Of a stretch of 64,000 nt of DNA, positions 25,424 through 34,673 are shown piece by piece (the stretch's first letter is position 1; every line of letters begins with the position of its first letter). The translations under genes and the position numbers were made by a program. The notes under the pieces are model-generated. The model made no database searches. It was not told where the DNA came from and saw nothing but the letters and a program-made list of their open reading frames with translations. This DNA comes from an uncultured Roseburia sp. (GTDB taxonomy: Bacteria > Bacillota > Clostridia > Lachnospirales > Lachnospiraceae): contig CANRYS010000004.1 in NCBI GenBank assembly GCA_947644305.1, positions 1-64,000 on the forward strand, given 5' to 3'.

Positions 25424-25926
25424 TGAAGTACCTCCTTCAGCCATATTTCAAGTTCCTTTTCAAGAAACTTCGGTGCGATCCTGCGGATTTCCTCCTCAGA
25501 TTTGGTTAGCATGAATCTTCCTTTCACCCAGGAACTCTTTAGCTGTTTTGCGATAGCAGGAACATATCTCCCTGGTTGCTGCCGGTGCCCATATTCCACA
25601 TAAGAGGCATATTCCTTTGAATTTTTCACCTCTACTTTATAAACGCCTCCAGCGCAGGATACCTCTAAGGTGTTATCCCACAGCCAGGCTCTCTTTAGTT
25701 CCCCTCCCTGCTTTCCGGATTCAACAAGATCGCCCTCTTCTGTTAATTCGTAAGTTTCTGAATAGTCCCCCACCGGGGTCCGGCTTACGACCTTGCGCAA
25801 AAGCCTGGCTGCCAGCCCCTGTGCTGCTTTCCTGCAGAACGTATCCATTTGCGCTCTTCCCTGCACGCCTTTGAGCTGGTCACGTAATCTTTCAATGTCT
25901 TTTGTATCCAATGTCACACTGCCCAT
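25420..25926 (-). CDS. HK97 gp10-like / XkdI-like head-tail protein
   Basis: 168 residues from the ATG at 25926 (GAAAGGTGGTCGTAAT before it); the frame is open further upstream. RTPVGDYSETYELTEEGDLV and YASYVEYGHRQQPGRYVPAI are the two conserved blocks of the HK97-gp10 family, thought to help join head and tail. Confidence 0.88.
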   Translation of the reverse strand: MGSVTLDTKDIERLRDQLKGVQGRAQMDTFCRKAAQGLAARLLRKVVSRTPVGDYSETYELTEEGDLVESGKQGGELKRAWLWDNTLEVSCAGGVYKVEVKNSKEYASYVEYGHRQQPGRYVPAIAKQLKSSWVKGRFMLTKSEEEIRRIAPKFLEKELEIWLKEVLQ

Positions 25927-25927
25927 A

Positions 25928-26305
25928 TTACGACCACCTTTCACACAGTTTGAGGACAATTTCTTGATGGGAACTGTACACTGCTGGCTGCCCGGACCGT
26001 TCGTATTCATATGTACGTCCTTTGTGCATAATCTCAATCACACATCCGGTTTTGATATCTATGTCCGGATTTATAAACAGTTTCACAGTCTGGGATGGAA
26101 CTGAAGCTGGATCCGCTTTCTCTCCTGCCTCCAGTCTTGAGAATGACAGGCGGCACGGTTCATCTTCAAAGATGGCAACCCTTTTTCCTTTTTTGACTTT
26201 TGTTTTTTCATCGAAAACATTTATCTGTTCATAAACTGAACAGCTGTCCTCATACGTCTGCTCGATCTTGTTCCGCATAATCCTGCGGACACTTTCAATA
26301 TTCAT
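25928..26305 (-). CDS. Putative head closure protein (XkdH-like)
   Basis: 125 residues. A beta-rich small protein with VAIFEDEPCRLSF and GCVIEIMHKGRTYEYERSGQ, placed between the gp6-like connector and the gp10-like protein, where head closure proteins lie. The family match is by position and general features. Confidence 0.7.
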   Translation of the reverse strand: MNIESVRRIMRNKIEQTYEDSCSVYEQINVFDEKTKVKKGKRVAIFEDEPCRLSFSRLEAGEKADPASVPSQTVKLFINPDIDIKTGCVIEIMHKGRTYEYERSGQPAVYSSHQEIVLKLCERWS

Positions 26306-26646
26306 GATCCAAACCTCACTTTACGAAAACGATTCAGAGATGTTTTATGCCGGCTTAGTATATTGCCAATAGAACTTTCTTCCACATCTTTTCTGAAAGA
26401 TATGGAAATATCTCCTTCTGTGATAGAGGAAACTGAAAGCCCTCCCTCTTCCCCCTGACTCGTTGCGCGGTATATGTCTATAGCTATACGGCATGTTGTT
26501 TTTTGCAGACCGAAAGGAATCTCATTGATATTACAGTAGTTCTTTACGGCTTCCTCCGCCTCTTCTGCTATAAACCTTAGGACAGAATCTTTTGAATGGT
26601 CTTGCGGATCCATTCCAAGAAGTTCTTTCAATTTCTTTATCTCCAT
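26302..26646 (-). CDS. Head-tail connector (gp6-like)
   Basis: 114 residues, helical, ending RHKTSLNRFRKVRF. KDSVLRFIAEEAEEAVKNYC and CRIAIDIYRA are typical of gp6-like connector proteins that bind under the portal. It overlaps the next gene by four bases (ATGA). Confidence 0.8.
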   Translation of the reverse strand: MEIKKLKELLGMDPQDHSKDSVLRFIAEEAEEAVKNYCNINEIPFGLQKTTCRIAIDIYRATSQGEEGGLSVSSITEGDISISFRKDVEESSIGNILSRHKTSLNRFRKVRFGS

Positions 26647-26660
26647 CGATCCTCACCATC

Positions 26661-27662
26661 CTAGAGTTTGTGCTTAAAAGCCACGATCCGGATCTGTTTT
26701 GGCTCATAAACCGGTTTCCAGTTCGATGGATCCCGCATTTCTTCCCGGGATGGTCCCTCTGTTTTTGCCACATTTTCACTCGTAAATGCTACGCCGCGCG
26801 GATGAAGAATACTGGTCCGCCGATTAATAAGAAAATCTACACCTGAACCTTTTCTTTTTGCACGATCTGTCTCTGTTGGCACAAAACCTACCGGGTTTCC
26901 GTTTCCGAGAGCTATAGCTCCATTTCCAAACAGATATGTGGTATAAACACCTTTTTCTACCGGGCAGCCATCGTCTACAATTACCCGTTTTCCCTGGTAC
27001 ACATCAAAGCTTACATCCTCAGATGGTTTTATCGTTTGGATCATATTCTGTTTTTTCAGATGCGCTTCAGTCGCACTGTGCATCGCTACTCCAGTCAGCT
27101 GAGCCTTTGCATCACCCAAGAGCTGCTCTGCGTCAATAAAAGCGGATCCACTCCAACTTGCCGCAACACCACTTTTCCCCGATATATCCAACAAATTGGA
27201 AGTCAAGCGCGTTTCCTCTGGTTTTGCAGTATCCCCTGTCGCCGCTGGAATTGTCCCGAAAACCCCGTTGAGTACTGCGATCAATTCCTTTTGCAAATCT
27301 CTGGACCAGAACCTGGCAACCAGCTCCCCTATGGCTTTCATAGGGTCCTTTCCCGCAAGCGCAGCAGATAAGTCTGTCGCACTCCACATCTTTGCTCTTC
27401 GAAATATTGCCGCTACATCCTTGTTGGATGTGATCTTGTTCTCTTCCAGATCCTTACCTTCGATCACCTGCTCAGATTCCCCGTTAAGATCCTCGAAGAA
27501 AGGCATGTTCACCGTCGGCGCCGCCTGCGATGCCAGACTATCAAATTCTTTATTGTTTTCCACAATCCCGCTGCTCAGCAGCGCAGAAAGTTCCATTGTC
27601 CTGTTTACTACGTATGGATTGAATAATTCTGGTACGATAATATCCTGTAACGTTGTTCTCAT
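26661..27662 (-). CDS. Major capsid protein (XkdG-like)
   Basis: 333 residues. HK97-fold features: N-terminal IVPELFNPYVVNRTMELSAL, the conserved NMPFFEDLNGESEQVIEGKD, a central ATDLSAALAGKDPMKAIGEL and a C-terminal DFLINRRTSILHPRGVAF. It is preceded by a scaffold gene and followed by connectors, as in PBSX. Confidence 0.93.
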   Translation of the reverse strand: MRTTLQDIIVPELFNPYVVNRTMELSALLSSGIVENNKEFDSLASQAAPTVNMPFFEDLNGESEQVIEGKDLEENKITSNKDVAAIFRRAKMWSATDLSAALAGKDPMKAIGELVARFWSRDLQKELIAVLNGVFGTIPAATGDTAKPEETRLTSNLLDISGKSGVAASWSGSAFIDAEQLLGDAKAQLTGVAMHSATEAHLKKQNMIQTIKPSEDVSFDVYQGKRVIVDDGCPVEKGVYTTYLFGNGAIALGNGNPVGFVPTETDRAKRKGSGVDFLINRRTSILHPRGVAFTSENVAKTEGPSREEMRDPSNWKPVYEPKQIRIVAFKHKL

Positions 27663-27686
27663 TTACTTCACCTTTTCCTTTCATTT

Positions 27687-28301
27687 TTAGATATTTACTC
27701 CTGCCGCCGCAGCCATTGCCCGCGCCTGTTCCGGGTTTGCCCTTAAAAGCTCCCCTTGTTTTGTCATGTTGAAAGTTTCTTTCGCGAAGGGATTTTCGGA
27801 ATGTTCCCCTTCGCCTCCCTGGGGGTTGTATGCGGGCTTTCTCTGCTCTTGTTTAAACAGGTGTGTCATTGATTTGTCCGCCCTATATGGCTTTATAACG
27901 TCTTCCACTCCTATCGGATTGTTTTCCTTGTCGAAGGTAAACTTCCCGACACCGCCCGCCTTATAGATCAGATAATCCGGATCAATGACCCCCGCTTTGC
28001 TCAGCTGTTCTTTTAAAATATATGTCTGTCTTTCTTCCCGTGAGGAATTCTGCAGCTTTTCAATCTCCTTTTCATAATCCTCGATTTTATTCTGAAGCTC
28101 TTCACTGTCCTTGTTCTCCTTTTTCAGATCGGTGATCGTTTTGTTTGCCGTCTTCAGTTCCTCTACTTTGGCATCAAAGTCCTCCTTTGGCACTGCATGA
28201 TTCGGAAACTCTTTCTGTATAACGTCATATGCAGCCTTAATATCCACTTTTCCATCCTCATTCGCAGAAGCCTCTTGCAGTATTTTCAGTAACCATTCCA
28301 T
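27687..28301 (-). CDS. Phage scaffold protein (GP20-like)
   Basis: 204 residues from the ATG at 28301, preceded by GGAGGCAAAGAGA. A long coiled coil at 40-100 and a C-terminal part typical of GP20 scaffolds (KAGVIDPDYLIYKAGG, then NPFAKETFNMTKQGELLR). It would guide capsid assembly and leave the head afterwards. Confidence 0.88.
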   Translation of the reverse strand: MEWLLKILQEASANEDGKVDIKAAYDVIQKEFPNHAVPKEDFDAKVEELKTANKTITDLKKENKDSEELQNKIEDYEKEIEKLQNSSREERQTYILKEQLSKAGVIDPDYLIYKAGGVGKFTFDKENNPIGVEDVIKPYRADKSMTHLFKQEQRKPAYNPQGGEGEHSENPFAKETFNMTKQGELLRANPEQARAMAAAAGVNI

Positions 28302-28375
28302 TCTCTTTGCCTCCATATCTTTTATTCTGGTACTGCCAGTACAGGTTCAGCCGGATATTCCACGGCGGAATATAT

Positions 28376-28453
28376 AAAAACAGGACTGCTGCCAGCCCTG
28401 TTTTTATTTCATGCATAAAGAAAGAGAGCATATCATATCACTAAGCTCTCTCT
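28376..28453 (-). terminator. Two successive hairpins between the MuF gene pair and the scaffold
   Basis: Hairpin 1: AAAAACAGG/CCTGTTTTT (28376-28405). Hairpin 2: AGAGAGC/GCTCTCT (28423-28451), with a T-rich tail on the minus strand. A further dyad ATATTCC/GGAATAT lies nearby at about 28355-28373. These form the 216-base gap 28302-28517 in an otherwise tight late operon and could reduce transcription into, or process RNA before, the capsid genes. Confidence 0.7.
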
Positions 28454-28517
28454 GTTTTTGCGCCCGCACAAATTCGGGTATTTTCTGTTTTTAAGTTTAC
28501 ATATTTAAAACTTCTAC

Positions 28518-28715
28518 CTATTTCCCCTCATTCACAACCTTCTGAATGAGCGCTTGATACTTCCTTTCTATTTCCATCCTCGGGATATTTGAAGCGTGGC
28601 TTAAAGTATTTGGTGGAAGTTTCACTTTCGGAAGAGCCTCCACTTCGTCCAGCCATTGCTTTTTCAGCTCTTCTATTTTATCTATCTGTTCCTCTGTCAA
28701 TCTTAGTTCGCTCAT
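28518..28715 (-). CDS. Small protein after the MuF gene, possible immunity partner
   Basis: 65 residues from the ATG at 28715. Acidic N-terminus (MSELRLTEEQIDKIEELKKQ) and no recognised domain. It overlaps the end of the MuF-type gene by 38 bases and stands before two hairpins. In MuF polymorphic-toxin loci an immunity gene follows the toxin gene, so this role is possible but unproven. Confidence 0.6.
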   Translation of the reverse strand: MSELRLTEEQIDKIEELKKQWLDEVEALPKVKLPPNTLSHASNIPRMEIERKYQALIQKVVNEGK

Positions 28716-30225
28716 ACTCAATATATCCTTTCTTTTCCAAAACGCAGCATATACAATGATTTGGTTCTTCACCTGTCAAAATCCCCTCAAGCCCCTCCCT
28801 GTATATTGTATTATAACTGATTTTATCTAATGGTTTCAATACCCGGATCTTATAATTATATGTATTGCTTACACAGCGGAACTCTTTGATCTCAGGGTGT
28901 TCCTGTAGAAAAGAAAAATCATCTTTGCCGAACGAGACGTCACCCTGGGCTTCCGGGTGGTTATGGGTGATAATTGCTTTTTCCAGATTCACATCATATA
29001 TATCCACATTATCTTTTTCACCGATAAACTGCACAACCTGCCCGTTATTTTCGACAACGACCGCATTCTCAACATCTTTATCCCTGATCTGATCTTCAAA
29101 GTAAACAACCGCTTCACTCAGGCTTTCCATCAACACTTTCCCCAGATCGATCCTCTTTGATTTTCCTCCTGGCATTTCAGATTCCGTTCTGACGTATTTC
29201 TTTTTCCATTGCTGGTACGACAGATCAGCAGGCACATAATACGTCTTTCCGTCCTCTCCGCGGGCGGCTCGCTCTTCTCCTTCTGTGTATTCATCGTTAA
29301 AATAAGGTATTGTATTGCCACGACATTGCGGATGAAAAGGCGGCGCCGTCACACCAATCTCAAAATCCCCCAACGAATAGTGTTTTTTATCCATCGTACT
29401 GCAAAAACTACAGGTGATGCTATCGAGGGCCTCCAGTATTTCATATTCCTTCACCCCCATTTCCGCCATGTTGTCACGCCGTGCCATATTGCTGAACGCT
29501 GCTGCCTCCGTCATTACAAGCCTTCGCGCTTGGGTTTTGGAAACTTTCATTGCCTTGGCGATTTCGTTTACTGCGATCTCCGGCGAAGCTCCCGTAATGC
29601 ACATTTTGGATAAACTCTGATACAGGGTGTTGATCAGCTTGGTTTTGTCCTGCCAGATTCGTTCAGAAAAATTTTTTTCATCAACAGCCCACGGTTTGTT
29701 TAGGATCTTTTCCACCACTCTGTTATCCAGTTTTCGGATATTTGAGTTTTTTCCTTGTCCCTTCTGGATTTCGTATGCGGTATGATAATATTCGTCTGTG
29801 TAACTATCCTTTACATGGCTCTTTGTCTTGTCCATATATTTTGTGTAGAGTTTTTCCGCCTCTCCACGTATTTCATACTGAAGCGCCTCCAGCTGACGGA
29901 TATGAACCTTTGCCGAAGCATTTTCCAATTCTTTTACCCACTGCTGGTTTTCGGAATTTTCTTCTCCATATTTGATATATTCCTCCACGCTCCAGCGAAA
30001 CTCTTTTAGTTCATTCTTATCCAGCAGCTTCTTTGCCTCGGCCAGTGATACTCCATTATTGTCAGCAAGCCTCTGATACCAGACCATTGTCTTTTTGCTT
30101 ATTTCAGAGAGAGCACGATCAAATTGTTCCTGAATCTCTTCCGCCTTTTTCTGGGACTTTATATTCGCGGCCTTTTCCAGCTGGCTGAATCGCTCACGCC
30201 AGTATTCCGCACTTTTTTTAGACAT
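28678..30225 (-). CDS. MuF-type minor head protein with C-terminal JAB-like domain
   Basis: 515 residues. A coiled-coil N-terminus, then the MuF (SPP1 gp7) core at about 215-310: VSKTQARRLVMTEAAAFSNM, ITCSFCSTMDKKHYSLGDFE and PPFHPQCRGNTIPYF. The last 150 residues are an added domain with ITHNHPEAQGDVSFGKDDFS, close to a JAMM/JAB metal-hydrolase motif (HxHx7S then Asp). MuF proteins fused to variable C-terminal domains are a known class of phage-borne toxins. The domain may instead act on the phage's own head. Confidence 0.87.
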   Translation of the reverse strand: MSKKSAEYWRERFSQLEKAANIKSQKKAEEIQEQFDRALSEISKKTMVWYQRLADNNGVSLAEAKKLLDKNELKEFRWSVEEYIKYGEENSENQQWVKELENASAKVHIRQLEALQYEIRGEAEKLYTKYMDKTKSHVKDSYTDEYYHTAYEIQKGQGKNSNIRKLDNRVVEKILNKPWAVDEKNFSERIWQDKTKLINTLYQSLSKMCITGASPEIAVNEIAKAMKVSKTQARRLVMTEAAAFSNMARRDNMAEMGVKEYEILEALDSITCSFCSTMDKKHYSLGDFEIGVTAPPFHPQCRGNTIPYFNDEYTEGEERAARGEDGKTYYVPADLSYQQWKKKYVRTESEMPGGKSKRIDLGKVLMESLSEAVVYFEDQIRDKDVENAVVVENNGQVVQFIGEKDNVDIYDVNLEKAIITHNHPEAQGDVSFGKDDFSFLQEHPEIKEFRCVSNTYNYKIRVLKPLDKISYNTIYREGLEGILTGEEPNHCICCVLEKKGYIEYERTKIDRGTDR

Positions 30226-30256
30226 GTTAATACACCTTCTCTACAAACTATCTAGG

Positions 30257-31666
30257 TTACTGGAGTTGGTCTTTGACATCGCTATTTTCCTCTTTTTCAT
30301 TTTCATTATCATCCTTCCCAGAAAAAGCATTCTGGTATAATTCAGCTTTCTCCTGTTCTTCTTTTTCTTCCTTCTGTAGTTGTTTTAGCTCTTCATCCAC
30401 ATTTTCCACAAAAGGATGATTTTTAAGAATCGTTTTCCGGCTTATGATTCCCGTTGAATCCCGACAGATCTGTGCCTGTTCTGTTTCATTTTTTATCCGG
30501 GTACGTTTCCAGGTCTGCGTGATCACGTCGCACGGGATATCGGCATATTTACATAAAGCACGGATAAGCCTGGCGAATCCAAGGCGGAACTCTGTCTCCA
30601 TCAATCCGGTTTTCATTTCCAGCAGAGAATACATAAACTTAAGAGCCTCGCCGGACTGATTTCCAAAATTCTCAGGGCGTGGATCAAAACCTTGTCCCTG
30701 TTCAAAGATAGCCTTTCTCGTTGCCTCCAGGACACTGTTGCGTGCCTCAATTGGTATCTCAATATTTATTGTGCTAACGCCTGGACTTCCTTCGCTGGGA
30801 TCCACCTGGATAACCTTATATTTCTTTAAATCCTGGAGAAAACCATTTAAGTCTGTACCCCCATATCCAGAGATTACAAATATAAGTTCCTGTATATCTT
30901 CCAGGTCATTGATAAAACCACTAAATACTTTATCATAGACATCTATCAGCGGCTTTATATTTTTTAAATCGTCCGTATGTATGTTATTGTTCCAGAATGG
31001 TATAAACGGCACCTCACCAAATTCGTGTTTATATCTGTCTAGTTCCTCTCCGGTGTTCTCGTCGACGAACATATGATAATATGCCAGCCCTTCTTGCATG
31101 GTATCTGCTGCTTTCTTTCTAAAGGCCTGGCATTCTTTATCTGTCCAGTATTCAAACACCTTGTATTCTTCGCCATCATCCGAATAAGCTGGATATTCGC
31201 GAAGGACTCCAATCAGTTTTTTCTTTAGACTTTTATCAAACACCGGCGTAATCTGCTTGCTGTCTACCACTGCCCATTCAATACCGGTCTCATCGACCCA
31301 GTAATGCACCCATCCTGCGCACGTATTAGCAGCATACACACATAGTTCCATGCAATTCTTCGTAAATTCATCGCCGAGCAACTCTGTTACTTTTTTGTTT
31401 GATGCTGTATTTCCTATGTCAAAGACCGGTGGTATCGTAAAAGCGTATGCCGCTTTTTGATTTACAATCAAACCGTGAAAATTTCTCGGAATACGGTTAT
31501 CTGCATTTCTTAAGAGATTTCCTCCCTCTGTTTGTTCTGACTTTTTTCGGAATAAAATATCCGTTTCATTCCGATAATACCGTTCTGCTATTTCCGCATT
31601 CTTGACGTATTCTGCGTGCCTGGCTGTGTATTTTTCTATCAGTTTTTTTGCTGTCTCCAGGTCCAT
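30257..31666 (-). CDS. Portal protein (SPP1 gp6-like)
   Basis: 469 residues. Conserved portal blocks seen: KSEQTEGGNLLRNADNRIPR near residue 40, AYAFTIPPVF, VPFIPFWNNNIHTDDLKNIK and FDPRPENFGNQSGEALKFMY. Acidic, helical C-terminus. It forms the dodecameric ring for DNA entry. Lies between terminase and MuF genes. Confidence 0.94.
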   Translation of the reverse strand: MDLETAKKLIEKYTARHAEYVKNAEIAERYYRNETDILFRKKSEQTEGGNLLRNADNRIPRNFHGLIVNQKAAYAFTIPPVFDIGNTASNKKVTELLGDEFTKNCMELCVYAANTCAGWVHYWVDETGIEWAVVDSKQITPVFDKSLKKKLIGVLREYPAYSDDGEEYKVFEYWTDKECQAFRKKAADTMQEGLAYYHMFVDENTGEELDRYKHEFGEVPFIPFWNNNIHTDDLKNIKPLIDVYDKVFSGFINDLEDIQELIFVISGYGGTDLNGFLQDLKKYKVIQVDPSEGSPGVSTINIEIPIEARNSVLEATRKAIFEQGQGFDPRPENFGNQSGEALKFMYSLLEMKTGLMETEFRLGFARLIRALCKYADIPCDVITQTWKRTRIKNETEQAQICRDSTGIISRKTILKNHPFVENVDEELKQLQKEEKEEQEKAELYQNAFSGKDDNENEKEENSDVKDQLQ

Positions 31667-31675
31667 CCTGTCACC

Positions 31676-32953
31676 TCACTTTAATATTTTGATTCCATCC
31701 CCGCCACGGATAATCGTATAACAAAGATACCTAAGGCTGTCCAGACAATGATCTCTGGTTTTAATCGGTTTATCTTCCCCGCGTTCTGCTGCCTTACTAT
31801 CCCATATATAAGAGTTGAACTCAAGAATAGTATTTTTACACTCATGATATATCCCAATCTTGTTTTTATTTAATAATGACGCAACGTACCTGATTCCATC
31901 CAGAACATCATTTTTTGCCTTTTTTATCTGGAACCCTCTTTTTTTGAGCTCGGCAATAAATGACGCTGCCGATGGATCAATGATGATCTTCCGCGGTCCT
32001 ATACCATTGAGCCACTTTTCCAGATCGTCTGCGTACTCTGTATCCGTCTTTTGTCTCTCCTCGTCCCGTCCACTGTAGTAATATTCCTTAAGGCATATCC
32101 ATTTCCCGGAAGCCTCTTTTGACCATAAGTGGAATACTGTTGCATTCTGCGTCCCATAGTCGCATGATACATAAAAATCACGAAAGACAAGACCTTTCAA
32201 GGATTTTATAATATGACATTCTTCATCGAACATATCATAAATAATGCCTTCTGCAACTACCCAGAGACCAAGAATGTACCGCTTGTAAAACACGCCGCTG
32301 TACATGGAACGATACCGTGCCTTTATTCGCTCGCTTAGGCTAAGGTTGTCCTCCATGAGAAAATGAAGATATAACAGGCGCTTTTTATCCCTCTTGTCAA
32401 TCCAATTTCTCTTGAACCAGTGATATGGTCCATCTGGGTTGCAGTTAAACCAATATTTAGAGCCATCCACTGAACAACGTCCCGTTGCCTGGTTTACAAA
32501 ACTCTCTGGCATAAGTGCCACTTCATCAAATAGGCAGCCTGCAAGCGTAATGCCTTGTATCAAATCCTGTGATCTTTCGTCCTTTCCGCCAAAAATGTAA
32601 AAATAATTTGTCCTGCTGCCTTTGGTAATGACTACCAAATTATCATTTCTGTGGTCTGTTACGCCATAACCTCTCGATCGCAACATCAGCTTTAACCAAA
32701 ATAAAACGTTTCTTCTAAATGATCCGATAGTTTTGCCACACATTCCAAAATTCTGGTCTCTAAAGGACTCCATTGCCCACATCACGTATGATAATGACAT
32801 GCATAATGTTTTTCCGGAACGGATCGCACCATCGGCAATGATCCCGTCCATTTCTCTTACTGGTGAATTTTTGCACCACCAGTTCAGAACCTTCCTTTGC
32901 TTTCTTGAAAAAGGTCTGAATTTAAACACTTTTTTAGTAATCCTCTTCATCAC
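31676..32953 (-). CDS. Terminase large subunit (PBSX family)
   Basis: 425 residues. Walker A-type DGAIRSGKT at about 41-49, Walker B GCLFDEVAL at about 137, and the nuclease domain with VSCDYGTQNATVFHLW and DPSAASFIAEL. It packages DNA into the head by ATP hydrolysis and cuts concatemers. Its start overlaps the small-subunit gene by 20 bases. Confidence 0.95.
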   Translation of the reverse strand: MMKRITKKVFKFRPFSRKQRKVLNWWCKNSPVREMDGIIADGAIRSGKTLCMSLSYVMWAMESFRDQNFGMCGKTIGSFRRNVLFWLKLMLRSRGYGVTDHRNDNLVVITKGSRTNYFYIFGGKDERSQDLIQGITLAGCLFDEVALMPESFVNQATGRCSVDGSKYWFNCNPDGPYHWFKRNWIDKRDKKRLLYLHFLMEDNLSLSERIKARYRSMYSGVFYKRYILGLWVVAEGIIYDMFDEECHIIKSLKGLVFRDFYVSCDYGTQNATVFHLWSKEASGKWICLKEYYYSGRDEERQKTDTEYADDLEKWLNGIGPRKIIIDPSAASFIAELKKRGFQIKKAKNDVLDGIRYVASLLNKNKIGIYHECKNTILEFNSYIWDSKAAERGEDKPIKTRDHCLDSLRYLCYTIIRGGDGIKILK

Positions 32954-33779
32954 ACCAATCCTCTATGGAAGTTGCATTTAGTGCATCAATAAAGCCATCA
33001 TCTTCTTGCCCGGTATCATCATTCTGCTCCATCTTCGCTTTTATCGCCTGAATTTCAGCGCGTTGTTTTTCTGTCGCAAGATCCATATGGTCACTCAGCC
33101 ACTGCAGCGCCTTCATCCGATCAGAAAGTTTGATCTTTGCACCATCTTTTCCCTGTAATACCTCTGAAATTAATGTGCCATCAACATCCTTACTGTCTTT
33201 TAGATCTACAAAAGGCAGCTTTGCCTTGTGTTCTATGCCTTTTTTATCATAATATTCTACTTCTCTGGTTCCAAAGACCGCATAATCCGTTATATCGGCA
33301 AATGCTATGTCGATATATTTTTGAAAAATATCTTCCTCGTTTAAAAATTCCCGATTAAGTCGTTCTTGTTTGAGCTGGGATATTTTTTGTTTTATCCGAG
33401 TATTTCCGAGTAATGCCGGGCCATTTGTAACCGCAGTTGAGTAACTGCATTCATAGGCTTTTTGGTAAGCCTTTGTTGCGTTAAAGCAACGAATGTAATG
33501 GATACAAAAAAGCTGCTGTTTGCTGGTCAAATCGTCATTTTCCAAAACCGTTTCAACCTCTTTAACAGCATCCTTCTTTGTTTTCTTTATTTTGTTTGCA
33601 ACGTTGCAATCCTTTTTACGCAACGTTACGTTTCTGTCTCCTTCCCATTTGTAACGATTTTTCCAACTCCTTACAGTTCCTTCTGCTACATCCAACTGTT
33701 TGGAGATTTCAATGAGTTTCAGCCCTCCTTGAAACAATTTGAAGGCTTCCTCCACTCTTTTATCTTTCGCCTTCGGCAA
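32934..33779 (-). CDS. Terminase small subunit
   Basis: 281 residues. N-terminal helix-turn-helix (LIEISKQLDVAEGTVRSWKN), a linker, then a Terminase_2 domain (LTSKQQLFCIHYIRCFNATK) and a further C-terminal part. It recognises the packaging site. Length is at the upper end for the family. Confidence 0.93.
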   Translation of the reverse strand: MPKAKDKRVEEAFKLFQGGLKLIEISKQLDVAEGTVRSWKNRYKWEGDRNVTLRKKDCNVANKIKKTKKDAVKEVETVLENDDLTSKQQLFCIHYIRCFNATKAYQKAYECSYSTAVTNGPALLGNTRIKQKISQLKQERLNREFLNEEDIFQKYIDIAFADITDYAVFGTREVEYYDKKGIEHKAKLPFVDLKDSKDVDGTLISEVLQGKDGAKIKLSDRMKALQWLSDHMDLATEKQRAEIQAIKAKMEQNDDTGQEDDGFIDALNATSIEDWCDEEDY

Positions 33780-33808
33780 GGGCTCACCACCTTTGATATT
33801 TTATTTAA

Positions 33809-33900
33809 CTCCTAATAAGGAGGGAGGATTCCCTCGTTTGGGAATCCTCGACAGATATATGCAGAAAGAAGGACACAGTTCCCTTTCTGCATCCTTCTTT
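33809..33900. promoter_or_regulatory. Cluster of hairpins upstream of terS, two of them mutually exclusive
   Basis: Four inverted repeats in 92 bases: CTCC/GGAG (33809-33822); a perfect 10-bp stem GAGGATTCCC/GGGAATCCTC (33824-33849); GCAGAAAG/CTTTCTGC (33861-33890); and AAAGAAGGA/TCCTTCTTT (33865-33900). The last two overlap and cannot form together. The gap 33780-33920 holds no gene. Candidates are a packaging site, a late promoter control region or an attenuator. Confidence 0.6.
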
Positions 33901-33920
33901 CAGTTTACATAATAACATAA

Positions 33921-34367
33921 CTAAATGGGACATTGTGGGACATCTTTTAAATTTTGTATTGCTTTTTGGTGGATTCTTTGCATTTGTTTCCGGCTATAGC
34001 ACATTATCTTACTTATCTCTTCCCAACCCATAAAGTATATGTACCGAAACCGCAATACCCTGGCTTCCTCTGGATCATCCAGCTTCCACAGCGATTCCTC
34101 GATCTCCAGCTTTATCTTGCAGGATTCCGTGATAGCGTCGATAATCTGTGCCTGCAGATCCTCTAGCTTAACTATTAGGTCTGACAGGTCCTGGTGGCGG
34201 TTGCTGCCTTTTGGCATGTCTGACAGCTGTTGCGATCTAATACTCTGTTCAATCTCCCGGAGAGATTCCAGTTGTTCTTTCAGGCTTTTGATCTTTTTGC
34301 AGGCCTTGCGATAGCCCGTTAGATATTCTTTTTTGCTTTGATATTCTTGATACTCTTTTTCGTCCAT
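33921..34367 (-). CDS. Late transcription regulator, sigma-region-4-like (DUF1492/ArpU type)
   Basis: 148 residues. Coiled coil in the first 100 and then EARVLRFRYIYFMGWEEISK and YSRKQMQRIHQKAIQNL, a sigma-70 region 4-like helix-turn-helix. Proteins of this kind just before terS activate late genes in Gram-positive phages. Confidence 0.85.
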   Translation of the reverse strand: MDEKEYQEYQSKKEYLTGYRKACKKIKSLKEQLESLREIEQSIRSQQLSDMPKGSNRHQDLSDLIVKLEDLQAQIIDAITESCKIKLEIEESLWKLDDPEEARVLRFRYIYFMGWEEISKIMCYSRKQMQRIHQKAIQNLKDVPQCPI

Positions 34368-34416
34368 TGAATCAATCTCTCCTTTTGCTTGCGCTGGCGC
34401 AACTCCGAGACCCTGG

Positions 34417-34611
34417 TTATACTGCTGCCTCTAATACATCATATGGATAGCACTCTCTGTAGCGTCCGTTTACCAGACAGAGGGCAAAACGTTGATGTAG
34501 CTCAATGATCTTTAGTCTTTTGTATTTTCTTACCATCTTTCGTCCTTCTTTTTCTTCGTAAGGGAGTTCTATCCTTTGCCCTATGTAATATATTGTTCTT
34601 TGTGATTTCAT
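34417..34611 (-). CDS. Small hypothetical phage protein
   Basis: 64 residues, basic. Contains YIGQRIELPYEEKEG and RLKIIELHQRFALCLVNGRY, suggesting a small beta-barrel. No family recognised. Same strand as neighbours. Confidence 0.55.
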   Translation of the reverse strand: MKSQRTIYYIGQRIELPYEEKEGRKMVRKYKRLKIIELHQRFALCLVNGRYRECYPYDVLEAAV

Positions 34612-34673
34612 TGTTCACGGTCCTTTCTTGTTATGAATATAATTTATTAAGTGTCTTTTAGGTGGTGTCCTTT

